Source: Trichomonas tenax
Taxonomy: Eukaryota; Parabasalia; Trichomonadida; Trichomonadidae
Assembly (NCBI GenBank): GCA_023091735.1
Contig: JALKBU010000420.1
Location: 1 to 41,427 of the forward strand
Direction of reading: 5' to 3'
DNA length: 41,427 nucleotides
Shown: in pieces, positions 26,471 through 35,050 of the stretch
Numbering within the stretch: the first letter of the stretch is position 1
How the letters are laid out: every line of letters starts with the position of its first letter
Program-made: the position numbers and the translations under genes
Notes under the pieces: generated by a model
The model's database searches: none
Told to the model about the DNA's origin: nothing
The model's input: only the letters and a program-made list of their open reading frames with translations

Positions 26471-28389
26471 TTATCTATCGCGTTTGAACAAAATGTATAA
26501 ATCATTTTCAAGCACGACTTTCCATTTTGGATCGGGTTTTTGTGACAAGTTTAGATGGCCCCAGCTGTAGCTTTTGTGTTCAAGCGAATATCTTACGGGC
26601 TCTAACGCATCAGAGTTTGGATTATTGTATAAATAATTTGCTTCTGTCTGATGTATCTTCCATTTGTATCCTGTCAAATACATGAACATATCATTCATAC
26701 GAAGGCAGCGGTAACCAGCATAAACTAAAATAGGATTTTGATCTGATGGAGGAGCTAATATTACTTCACTTGGATCTGCGTTTTTGAGCAAGTAATCTCC
26801 AACTTGTTTCATTTTATCGTTGTAAAGCTCAAGTGCGTGAAGACGACTCTTCGAAACACCCAAAATAGAGGCCATTGTCATAGACATAACTAATATTATG
26901 CAAATACCAAGAACAATGCCACGAGTTTCTTCATTCTTTATTTTAGAAACCCATCGATCGAATAATTTAATTATGTATATCGAAGATATTAATGCCCACG
27001 TTGCCATGAAGTATGGGGTGTTGTGCACAGGGTGATCTGTAAATTGTATGTAGTTTCCAAAAAGCCAAACTATTGTAGAAGGAATTAATAACGCGAGATC
27101 GTTTTTGCTTGCAATAAACCAAACGAAAATATTCGATAACACCCAGAAGAGTCCGACATTGAGGCCCCATTGTGCAATGAATGGATAAAAGTATCCTTCG
27201 TTGATGTAGTCTGTCCATGTCTTCTGGAAATTGATATTCTCAAAGTCATTCTCAGTTGTCATGAGGCCGATGAAAGGAATGATTCCAGCAATCAAAAATG
27301 TTCCTATAAATGACAAAACATTTTCTATATCCAAGTGGAAATTAAGAATCAAGCTAATGATGAAGTTCAATATCAAGAATATTACAATAGAAAGGAATGC
27401 TTGATATTGAAGAGTTGGAAGTAATCCCAACAAAATCCCATACAATATCATTGTATTTCTGTTATGTTTTGCATCCAAAAGATATATTAAAACACACGAT
27501 ATTGCAACGACATACTGGGATACTCTGTTTTCCATTAAATAGTGTAATGTCGGATGCATCCATGATGAGTGGCTGTTCTGAGATAAGTAAAACACATAAT
27601 CAGCGTGATTTGTAAATCTCGATTGCAGCCAAAACCATGAAAACCAGCCAATACCACTCACGTTAAAGAATAGGAATATGGATACGCAAGCCATCGTCGA
27701 CGAATTGGTGAGCTTTTGTGCAAGCATGTAAAACGCAAGTATTGCTTCTGATATCATGATAATACTTGGAATGCAAATCGACATTTTAACTGAAAATCCT
27801 CCAATAACGAGCATAGATGAGTGGAATGACGCCATCCAGTTTGATTTTTGATGGCATTCGTGGCAAACAGGAGCTTGAATATCAATTAAACTTGGTTTTC
27901 TATTTATTCCGTGTACGAACGAATTTATTAGGGAAATATCAATAATTATGCCTCTAGAAACAAACTATGTGTTAGTAATTCTTTAAAAATGTTGTCTTAA
28001 ATGACAACATTGAAAATACGTACTTGGTTAAGAGTGTTTTTGAATGGATGATAAGAAATACAGACTAGTACTGTTGAAATTGCGAAAATTGGAATGATTT
28101 TTATGAGTAGTTCGTATTTTAGTGATTTAATTGAATTTATAAAATTAAATTTTCGATTTTGCAACAAAATAAATGAACCAGCGCATAAAGAGATCGAATG
28201 AATTATTAAGTGAAATAGATTTAGGCCGAAGATAATCGATAAAACGAAAAATGCAAAAGATGAGACTAAAAATCCCAAAGGTCCGGCTAAAACTAGGCTC
28301 ATGTATATGCTGCTGTTGTGCGGCAGCAAAAATGATCCCAATTCGAATCCGAACCATAATTGAGATGGAATCAAAAAGAACGAAATCAT
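26471..28389 (-). CDS. Polytopic membrane protein, GT-C glycosyltransferase-like, split by one intron
   Basis: Exon 1 is 28389-28024 (122 codons) and exon 2 is 27964-26471. Removing the 59-base intron joins them in phase 0 into 619 residues. Exon 1 carries about four membrane segments. A loop with PVCHECHQKSNWMASFHSSM crosses into exon 2, which adds about nine more segments and a soluble C-terminal tail (QVGDYLLKNADPSEVILAPPSDQNPILVYAGYR...). Many membrane helices, a polar lumenal loop after the early helices, and a tail of the type 'xxL...N.dpsevil...hNP...AGyR' are typical of GT-C-fold transferases that use lipid-linked sugars. The exact enzyme is not identified. The next gene upstream on the same strand is GH99-like, which also points to a secretory-pathway glycan role. 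Reading either exon alone would miss half the protein. Confidence 0.8.
27965..28023 (-). other. 59-base spliceosomal intron with internal hairpin
   Basis: The minus strand reads GTACGT at the 5' end and ACTAACACATAG at the 3' end. The trichomonad consensus is GTAYGT and a fused branch/acceptor ACTAACACACAG, so only one acceptor base differs. Exon 1 ends exactly on codon 122, and the sequence after AG continues the same frame for 43 codons to the first Met and beyond. Without splicing the frame would stop 8 codons into the intron. AATGTTGTC and GACAACATT (27988-27996 and 28003-28011) form a perfect 9-base stem with a 6-base loop in the middle. Confidence 0.9.
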
Positions 28390-28732
28390 AAAAGTGATTC
28401 TAAACTATATTTCGTTGTTCAAATGTTGTAAAAATAAATCTATTTGTTAATACAAAACATATAAATATCAAATCAATTTCAATATTATTCATTATCATCA
28501 AAACATCGGATAATTCAACAATATTCACTATGTGTATTAAATTCTTTCACTCTCGATAGCAAGCAGCAAAAATGTTTTTTTCATTCATAAATATATTAAG
28601 TGTTTAGCCCTTAAAATGCCATTGATATTATATATTATAAGTTATGATGTTGACTAACAATCAATAGATAAATATATTGAAATGTTGAACAAATTATTTA
28701 AACAAACATTATCAAATACGCGTGAAGTCTAA
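28390..28732. other. Intergenic, nothing identified
   Basis: AT-rich spacer between the GH99-like stop and the membrane-protein start, both minus strand. It should contain the promoter of the membrane-protein gene, but no motif stands out. Confidence 0.4.
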
Positions 28733-29878
28733 TTACCGGAATTTCTTACGTTTTTCATTAGCTGTAGCCCATCTCTTCATCATTTGTTTTGTTATTTCAA
28801 GAAAATCATCTGGTTTCCCATCCTTCGAAGTCCAAATATCTTCATTATACTTCTTACTCTGTGTTGAAATGGCAGGTTCGATGTTTGAAGCATCATTAAA
28901 GCCGTTGTATGAATTAATAACAATAATTCCATCATTATTTCTAATAGCGGCTTCCCACATTTTAGTGTATGCTTCTCCTCCTTGGCGTGGTGATGAAGCT
29001 CTGTTGTTTCCGAATCCAACATTCATATGAATTTCATCGAAACCTGGACAAACTCCTGGAATGAATTTGATTCCGTGTTCTTCGATTTCTCGTGCTACGT
29101 GTTTCCACTTGTAATATTCAGATGATTCCGTTCTATTCGCTGCGAAAAATGTGAAAAGAGCATCCATGTCTGTTTCAACTGACTCAGCAATCTGATTCTT
29201 CTTGGAAAATATTCCAATGTAGTATGGATCGAAAGATTCGCGAGTTTTAATTATTGACCAGAAAAGATCATCGAGTTCGTGTGGATCATATATAAAAATA
29301 ACGGGTCTTCCTTCGTATTTAAGATACTGTGGATGTGATGAAAAGTTTGAAAGGATGTAATGAAGAGAATCGTAAACTGATGTATTTTGACGACGTTCGT
29401 AATTTTGTAAAAGAACGCTGATTCCTATATTATATCGTCCAGCGACTTCAAGCATAAGTTTGAGTGTCTTTGGAACAAACTCTACGTCTTCATCATTGAA
29501 TTCGGTCGTTTTATTGAATCCGATCCAGTGTAAAATGACACCGGTCACACCAATTTCTGACAGTTCTTTAAATTGGTCCTCTAATATAGATTTATCGTGA
29601 ACTGAATACAATCCTCTTTGGGGATAAAGGACAGCTGCTGGATTTAAGGGTGGTTCTAGCCATTCTGGAGGATATTGCGTCTGCATGTATCTCCAACCTA
29701 TGTATTTTCCGTCAATTGCTGGGTTTCCGTAGTGAGGATTATATAAAATCCACAAATTTTGCTTTGATATGACTATAACATGCTCCTTGGGTTCTATCCT
29801 GTGCAGAATTATCGATATCACTGAGAAAATTCCCGCAATAGAAATCAGAAGTGTGGGAATCGAAAATTTCAACTTCAT
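28733..29878 (-). CDS. GH99 endo-alpha-1,2-mannosidase homologue lacking the catalytic Glu pair
   Basis: The 381-residue product is a type II membrane protein: an N-terminal anchor (about 8-26, PTLLISIAGIFSVISIILH) and a lumenal domain. GH99 signatures are clear: LYNPHYGNPAIDGKYIGWRY, PPEWLEPPLNPAAVLYPQRGLYSVHD, EIGVTGVILHWIG, YLKYEGRPVIFIYDPHEL and PGFDEIH. GH99 enzymes cut glucosylated mannose from N-glycans in the Golgi, using two glutamates in a motif like FNEWHEG. Here that site reads YNGFNDA, so the pair is Gly326 and Asp329. The downstream IEPA is kept. The protein is therefore probably inactive in the standard mechanism or has changed function. The gene neighbours a GT-C-like gene on the same strand. 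Confidence 0.88.
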   Translation of the reverse strand: MKLKFSIPTLLISIAGIFSVISIILHRIEPKEHVIVISKQNLWILYNPHYGNPAIDGKYIGWRYMQTQYPPEWLEPPLNPAAVLYPQRGLYSVHDKSILEDQFKELSEIGVTGVILHWIGFNKTTEFNDEDVEFVPKTLKLMLEVAGRYNIGISVLLQNYERRQNTSVYDSLHYILSNFSSHPQYLKYEGRPVIFIYDPHELDDLFWSIIKTRESFDPYYIGIFSKKNQIAESVETDMDALFTFFAANRTESSEYYKWKHVAREIEEHGIKFIPGVCPGFDEIHMNVGFGNNRASSPRQGGEAYTKMWEAAIRNNDGIIVINSYNGFNDASNIEPAISTQSKKYNEDIWTSKDGKPDDFLEITKQMMKRWATANEKRKKFR

Positions 29879-30038
29879 TTTTTGTCATATAAAATCATTT
29901 TTGTCGTGTAAATTATATTTTGACACCTTCAATTTCAAGAAAAATACATTTAGAGAATGAGAGAAAGAATATAAATTCATATTTATTTTTAAGATATGTA
30001 TATATAACTGGTTGGTGAAAGAATAAATAACAGAAAAA

Positions 30039-30488
30039 TTATTGATTCAAAAATTTGAAAGCTGCTTCGGCACTATCCATTGGATCCTCGATGCTTGCTA
30101 GCTCTGTAAAATCGAAAGCTCCTTCAGCAAAAGCTTCAGATTCTGCTAATTCTAAAAGATCTTGATATGTTGTCGATTCATCAGCAGGATCGATTGTAAG
30201 GTGTAAAGGAGCGACATTTTCTTGAACTATAATAACTGATTGAGGAATAGAAACTGCAAGTTTTTCTTGTTTCTTCGGTGGTAGTGGTGTGTTTTCTGTT
30301 TTTGGTGGTTGTGCAGCAGACCCATCAGAGAATGGGTTAAATGAAAATGTAATGTTTGCATTTGATTCATTATTAAATGTAATTGTTTCATCTTGCTTTG
30401 CTTGCTTCGTTTCTTGTTCGTTCTGTGTATTTTCTTTAGCTGTTTCGTTTTGCGTTGGTGTTGAAGTTTTATCGCCGTTGTTCTCCAT
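30039..30488 (-). CDS. Small acidic disordered protein, 149 aa
   Basis: The product is not recognised. The first 60 residues are Asn/Gln/Glu/Thr-rich (TPTQNETAKENTQNEQET) and disordered. SFNPFSDG contains an NPF motif, the ligand of EH domains in endocytic proteins. A short hydrophobic strand (LAVSIPQSVIIVQ) is followed by an acidic, probably helical tail (YQDLLELAESEAFAEGAFDFTELAS). No signal peptide or membrane segment is present. A trafficking adaptor is possible but unproven. Confidence 0.7.
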   Translation of the reverse strand: MENNGDKTSTPTQNETAKENTQNEQETKQAKQDETITFNNESNANITFSFNPFSDGSAAQPPKTENTPLPPKKQEKLAVSIPQSVIIVQENVAPLHLTIDPADESTTYQDLLELAESEAFAEGAFDFTELASIEDPMDSAEAAFKFLNQ

Positions 30489-30810
30489 TAATGCAAAAGA
30501 ATGATTTTTAGCGACGATTATTTTTCATTGAAATAATATCGGAGATTTTTTTCAAAGACCAAATAAATCCTATCGTCGCAACTTTAAACATGAATATCTC
30601 ATTCAATTTTGAACACTATAAAGATTTATTAGATGACCTAATGTTCGGTCATTTTTCCAGTTCTAATATATAAGGAATTATTGATTTTTAATAAAATAAA
30701 CATAAAAAATAACAGGTTGGAAGTAAAATAAAGATTGAAAGAGAGATTATCAAGCTAAATGTATTTTTTTTTTTATAAATATAACAAAATTAATATTGAG
30801 GAGAATATTA
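30489..30810. other. Intergenic, nothing identified
   Basis: AT-rich spacer with a T9-10 run near 30765. It should include the 3' end of the EGF-like gene transcript and the promoter of the 149-residue gene. Confidence 0.4.
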
Positions 30811-31470
30811 TTATAAGTCATTGGCTCTGTCATTATCGTGACAGAGAGGAACAGCATCATCTCTCTTTCCAACAAAACCTGATTTTGTCTTGAAAAGAAT
30901 TGCGAAAGCAGAGACTCCAATAACGACACCAATGCATATTCCAAAGAATGCGAATAGGCCAATATCATATGTTAAACCGATAATTGTTGGATCTCCGAAA
31001 TTATTTTCTTCGAAAGCAAGTGAAATTTCATCACCTACACGAGCATTTGTTGCTTCGCAAACGGCATATTGGTATGCATATGATATGGCTTCTTTAATTG
31101 TATTTCCGATTTTACAATAAACTTTTTGGATTTTGAAACTGGCACTGACGCCTGTATATGATACATTTGCATGCTGTGTATTGTTTTCGAATTTAATCAG
31201 TCTAACTTTGTATGAATACGGTTGTGGAACACTGCATATCTCAACACCATTTCCATCATATCCAGGAGGGCAGTGACAGAATCCTGGCCACGAGCAAATT
31301 GCAATTTTATGGCATTTATCTTTGCATGTGAAATTTTTCATTAAACTAGAGACTTCTGAATCATCTGGAACGTTCGGAAGGTTTTCTATCTTGAGGTTTT
31401 CGTTTCGTGGTAATTTTGTGAGATTTTTTTGATTAGCATCTACAATCGCAATAAACGTAAACAACATCAT
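30811..31470 (-). CDS. Type I membrane protein with one EGF-like domain, 219 aa
   Basis: A short signal peptide (MMLFTFIAIVDA) is followed by a compact six-cysteine segment, CKDKCHKIAICSWPGFCHC then C (about residues 50-80), with GYDGNG, as in EGF-like domains. A further extracellular part carries N-linked sites (NNT, NVS). A single membrane segment (about 169-192, GLFAFFGICIGVVIGVSAFAIL) precedes a 27-residue cytoplasmic tail ending in NDRANDL. This is a plausible surface or endosomal receptor-like protein. Its ligand is unknown. Two consecutive ATG codons open the frame; the first is used. Confidence 0.82.
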   Translation of the reverse strand: MMLFTFIAIVDANQKNLTKLPRNENLKIENLPNVPDDSEVSSLMKNFTCKDKCHKIAICSWPGFCHCPPGYDGNGVEICSVPQPYSYKVRLIKFENNTQHANVSYTGVSASFKIQKVYCKIGNTIKEAISYAYQYAVCEATNARVGDEISLAFEENNFGDPTIIGLTYDIGLFAFFGICIGVVIGVSAFAILFKTKSGFVGKRDDAVPLCHDNDRANDL

Positions 31471-31500
31471 TTTTTAATAATCGGTTTGTCGAATTTACAA

Positions 31501-31549
31501 TTTACATGTTAAAAATTGACATGACAAAATGAATGATTTACGCGTCAAT
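31501..31549 (-). promoter_or_regulatory. TTTACATGTCAAA-like motifs upstream of the EGF-like gene
   Basis: TTTACATGTTAAA (31501-31513), TTGACATGACAAA and TTTACGCGTCAAT (31537-31549) lie 31-79 bases before the ATG. They are variants of the motif seen three times at 23999-24060. Confidence 0.4.
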
Positions 31550-31623
31550 TCTAGATGTCACTTTTTGGTATATGAGAAAAATCATGATTTGTTAAATCGA
31601 TAATAAACATACATTTTTATTGA

Positions 31624-33093
31624 CTAATATGGATTCTGAAAAGACGTTGTTTTAGCGGATTTCTCTGCCTTCCTCCTTAAGTTCTCTAATCTCTCCCTAA
31701 CGTTAGCAACAACTTCATTCCTATATTCTAAGTGAGAGTCGGATAAAAACGAAGAATTTTGGATGAAACTTGACTGCTGTGATGGCTGAACCATAGGCAT
31801 TGATACATGTACTTGTTGTAGAGGAATATGTAATATCCTTTCAGTTGCTCCTATGAGCGCTGAATTTAGATTAATTAATTCTCTAATTTTCTGTTCAATT
31901 GAATCATTATAACCATCATAGACAACATCATTATCGTTGTTGCTAAACCTTTGAAGCTCATCAACAAGAGATTCCAAATCTCCGTTAATAAATTTTTCAT
32001 CTTCATCGGCATCTTTTGTAAATACTGAAAGCGTTTGTTCATGAAACGCTACTTGCTGCTGCTTCAATCTCTGTACACGTTTTGCGAGATATTCTTGTTC
32101 TATATCTTGTTGATAAGAATAAGTTTCTAAATCTGAAATTAATTTCTTCTGTTGAGCAATTTTCTCTTTGTTGGGTTCTGTTCCATCAAAATACGATGAG
32201 TTGAATTGTAAAACTTCTTTCTTTAAGTCCATGAGAAGAGGAGTACATTTTGTTGTGAAATCTTCAATTGTCGAATTTGTTTGACTATTCAACAGTGTGT
32301 ACGACTCTGCAGTTTCCTTTCTTGGCTCTGAACGAGGCAATTGCTTACTTATTTGAGAAAATTGATCATTAATTATTGCATTTAATTCATTTAACGTAAC
32401 TTGTTGTTGTGGAAGTTGAACTGATTCTTCAGCTACTATTCTTTTGATATCTGAATTAAGATCAGACAAGAAAGAAGAAACAATATTTTCGTAAGATGTA
32501 ACTTGATTTAATTGGAATTTAAATTCATCCAAAAACGAATGTGTAGCATCTTGTGATGCCTTTTCTAAGTAAGATATTAACGAAAATTCAAATGCTTCTA
32601 TAGGTGTTACAGGTTTGGGTTTTGGCTGTGGCTGCACCTGCCACTTTGGTCTTTGATCGTCCGCATTTTGTGTGCTAGCTGTTTTTTGGATCGGCTGTGG
32701 TTTTGGTATTTCTTTTTGTTCGATAATTGTCTGTTTTGGTGGATTTTCTTGTATTTTAACTTCAGGTTGTTTTTCATTAGTTTTTGGTGCAGGCTTTAGC
32801 TTCAAATCTTTCTTTGCATCATCAGAAAACAATAAATCATCGTTAAATGTGGAAAATTCATTTAATGAATCAGCGTTTGTATTTGTCGTTGGTTTTGCTG
32901 GCGCTTGTTCTATTGTGAAAGGATCGGACTCAGAATCTGAAGGAATTACGCATTTTATTGGCTTTCGATTAATTTTCTTTTGTAAGTCGGATTTTTTCGG
33001 AATTGCATCAAAATCTATATCATCGGAGTCTATGTTAAACGCGTCGAGCGTAGAATCGTCCTCCGCAAGCATTGCCAATAATTTTTCATCCAT
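31624..33093 (-). CDS. Disordered/coiled-coil protein, 489 aa, unrecognised
   Basis: The N-terminus is acidic (MDEKLLAMLAEDDSTLDAFNIDSDDIDFD). Residues about 55-165 are Pro/Lys/Gln-rich and disordered (KPQPIQKTASTQ, QPQPKPKPVTP). From about 166 on it is helical: FEFSLISYLEKASQDATHSFLDEF, then a coiled coil with YLAKRVQRLKQQQVAFHEQ (about 345) and a conserved-looking basic end (RERLENLRRKAEKSAKT). The layout of a disordered first half and a coiled-coil second half resembles centriolar or flagellar scaffold proteins such as FBF1, but no diagnostic motif is seen. Confidence 0.8.
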   Translation of the reverse strand: MDEKLLAMLAEDDSTLDAFNIDSDDIDFDAIPKKSDLQKKINRKPIKCVIPSDSESDPFTIEQAPAKPTTNTNADSLNEFSTFNDDLLFSDDAKKDLKLKPAPKTNEKQPEVKIQENPPKQTIIEQKEIPKPQPIQKTASTQNADDQRPKWQVQPQPKPKPVTPIEAFEFSLISYLEKASQDATHSFLDEFKFQLNQVTSYENIVSSFLSDLNSDIKRIVAEESVQLPQQQVTLNELNAIINDQFSQISKQLPRSEPRKETAESYTLLNSQTNSTIEDFTTKCTPLLMDLKKEVLQFNSSYFDGTEPNKEKIAQQKKLISDLETYSYQQDIEQEYLAKRVQRLKQQQVAFHEQTLSVFTKDADEDEKFINGDLESLVDELQRFSNNDNDVVYDGYNDSIEQKIRELINLNSALIGATERILHIPLQQVHVSMPMVQPSQQSSFIQNSSFLSDSHLEYRNEVVANVRERLENLRRKAEKSAKTTSFQNPY

Positions 33094-33131
33094 TTTGGTT
33101 TAAACGTATAAAATTTTAATGTCATGTTTTA

Positions 33132-33144
33132 TTTACATGTCAAA
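33132..33144 (-). promoter_or_regulatory. TTTACATGTCAAA motif upstream of the 489-aa gene
   Basis: This is an exact copy of the motif at 24021-24033, 39-51 bases before the ATG. Confidence 0.45.
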
Positions 33145-33605
33145 TTTTTATATTAGTTTTTTGTACTATTTTCGAGCTTTAGGAATGTGGTAATGATTTG
33201 ACACTTAAATTATTTCTAATACTTTACTTGTGTGTGTTATGCATCATTAAATTTTGTATATATCAAAAAATTACATCAATTCAATCTTAATTTCGATCAT
33301 TGTATGAGAATAAAACTATTCAATTTCTATAGATGCATACTATGTGTACTGCAGTTATATATCAAGTGTGGACACCATGAAATCCAATGATTCTAAAGTG
33401 ACAATAAAAATTATGTTTAAATTGTGTTAAAGTTCATCAGCATTTGCTACAGGCTTTATGTTGTCATTGTAGTTGGTTCATGTCGTTGTGAATAATAATT
33501 GTTCAAATCTCCAATCAAATACCAATAAAAACTAAACACTTTTAATTACCAGTAAAGTCATATAACACTTTTATATATTATCTTTAAACAAACAAGGAAT
33601 TAATT
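33145..33605. other. Intergenic, nothing identified
   Basis: AT-rich spacer between two minus-strand genes. CTAAAGTGACA occurs near 33394, a partial match to AAAAGTGNCA. No coding frame or RNA gene is seen. Confidence 0.4.
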
Positions 33606-33866
33606 TTAATATTTTGTGAAAATTGGAATATCAAATTGATTTTTCCACTCTTCGTCATGAATCCTTTCGAGAATATCATTGTGTTCATCGGCCTCTAGTC
33701 TAAGAGATCGTAAAGCATTTTCACAGACAGTTTCGATATCAATAAGCTGTTGAAAGTACTGTAATGTGTATTTTTCTTGATTAGCAGCTGGAACACTGCG
33801 TGTTGTTGTTCGTGCGACGCGTATTCCGCCGACTTTCCTTTTAGTTAAGATGTTTGATTGATCCAT
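33606..33866 (-). CDS. Small hypothetical protein, 86 aa
   Basis: The sequence looks like a real small protein: a basic N-terminus (TKRKVGGIRVARTTTR), then an amphipathic helix (YTLQYFQQLIDIETVCENALRSLRLEADEHNDILERIHDEEW) that could form a short coiled coil. No family is recognised. It has an ATG start and ACGTTTAAA just upstream, a string also found 5' of the 489-residue gene. Confidence 0.6.
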   Translation of the reverse strand: MDQSNILTKRKVGGIRVARTTTRSVPAANQEKYTLQYFQQLIDIETVCENALRSLRLEADEHNDILERIHDEEWKNQFDIPIFTKY

Positions 33867-34261
33867 TATTTATTTTTAAACGTAACATTTTTTTTCTTCG
33901 ACTTATAATTTCGGCCAATGCAAACAACTTAAATTCTGACAGAAAACATTTTTGCAAGAAAATTATCAAAATTCGATATCAAATTGAATCATGTTTACAT
34001 TAGACCATCATCCAAAGGATAATATCGCTTGGCCCTAAATTTTATATTTTTCATATATATTTTGATTATCATGGTAAATATTTTTTTATAAAAAAATATA
34101 AACTGATATACTGTTATTACGTATAGCTAATAAAAAATTTAGGTAATGAGAGTTGTAGTTATCTATTTATTAGTTAATAATTAAACATTTGTAATATATG
34201 GAAAAATAATTGAAGCTGTATAGGTGAATATCGTAATGAACACGATTCTGCATAAGATGCT
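33867..34261. other. Intergenic, nothing identified
   Basis: AT-rich DNA with an A/T run near 34083-34100. No gene, RNA or repeat structure is seen. Confidence 0.4.
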
Positions 34262-34984
34262 CTAGATGATACCAGTAAGCATACCAGTTGATGAAGAAGG
34301 ATTTGGTTTTGACTTGGGATGATTTTGACTATCATTGCTATGTTTCGAATTGTATTTCTTTGATCCCTTTGTAGGTGTTGAACGAGGTGAGTCAGCAACT
34401 CCTCCTTGAGGAAATTCGAGAGATTTGGATGTTGATGTCGTGTGTTGTTCCTTTGACGAAGGTGGTGTCACCTCCTCCTTCTTTGGCTGTGGGTTGAATA
34501 CTGTTATTGATGGCTGGAACTGTGGTACTGTTTTTTGTGGTTGAACAGGCGAATGAACAATATTTTCTGGTGCAGGTGAAGGATGGAATGCTGGCACATC
34601 AGGTTGCTGCGATTTTGGAGGTGTCAATGTCGGCATTTGTGGAGTTGGCTGAGATTTCTTGCCAAATGCGCTACCAATATTCGGAGACTTGTAGTGACCA
34701 TGCTGTTCATTTGCGTGATAGTTTGGCTTTGTATATGCTCTACTTTTATTGTGGTATGGCGAATTTTGCTCCTCGCTTCTTGGTGATTGTGCAACTGGAG
34801 ATTGGAATGATTTCTGTTTGTATTCCTTATGATTTTCAGACTTTGGCTTGTTTGAGTAAGAAATTGGTGCATAAGAACTCCTGCCTTGCTTGAACTGCTT
34901 CTTGGACTCATTCTTACTGTCCACATAGTCGTTTTTGAAGGTCTCATCAAATGGAGGACGGCCGCGTGAAATGCTAAACTCCAT
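34262..34984 (-). CDS. Low-complexity Ser/Pro/Gln/Lys-rich protein, 240 aa
   Basis: The first ATG is at 34984 (MEFSISRGRPPFDETFKND); two codons upstream there is only a GTG. The product is disordered throughout, basic, and rich in Ser, Pro, Lys, Asn and Gln, with short motifs SYAPISYSNKP, FQSPVAQSPRS and FHPSPAPENIVHSPVQPQ. The N-terminal SRGRPPF is the only ordered-looking part. The C-terminus is SSSTGMLTGII. RNA-binding or P-body-type proteins often look like this, but there is no domain to support it. It shares a 66-base divergent promoter with the Rae1-like gene. Confidence 0.7.
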   Translation of the reverse strand: MEFSISRGRPPFDETFKNDYVDSKNESKKQFKQGRSSYAPISYSNKPKSENHKEYKQKSFQSPVAQSPRSEEQNSPYHNKSRAYTKPNYHANEQHGHYKSPNIGSAFGKKSQPTPQMPTLTPPKSQQPDVPAFHPSPAPENIVHSPVQPQKTVPQFQPSITVFNPQPKKEEVTPPSSKEQHTTSTSKSLEFPQGGVADSPRSTPTKGSKKYNSKHSNDSQNHPKSKPNPSSSTGMLTGII

Positions 34985-35003
34985 TTTCACTTTTGTAAAA
35001 TAG

Positions 35004-35039
35004 AATTGGCACTTTTAGAATAGTCGAAAAGTGCCAATT
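35004..35039. promoter_or_regulatory. Perfect 13-base inverted repeat in a bidirectional promoter
   Basis: AATTGGCACTTTT (35004-35016) and AAAAGTGCCAATT (35027-35039) are exact reverse complements separated by 10 bases. The arms lie 20 bases from the minus-strand ATG (34984) and 12 bases from the plus-strand ATG (35051). Each gene therefore sees the same arm at nearly the same distance. A bidirectional core promoter or a paired factor site is likely. AAAAGTG(C/A)CA also occurs upstream of genes near 12454, 12558, 23954 and 31556. Confidence 0.6.
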
Positions 35040-35050
35040 TTAAGACATAA

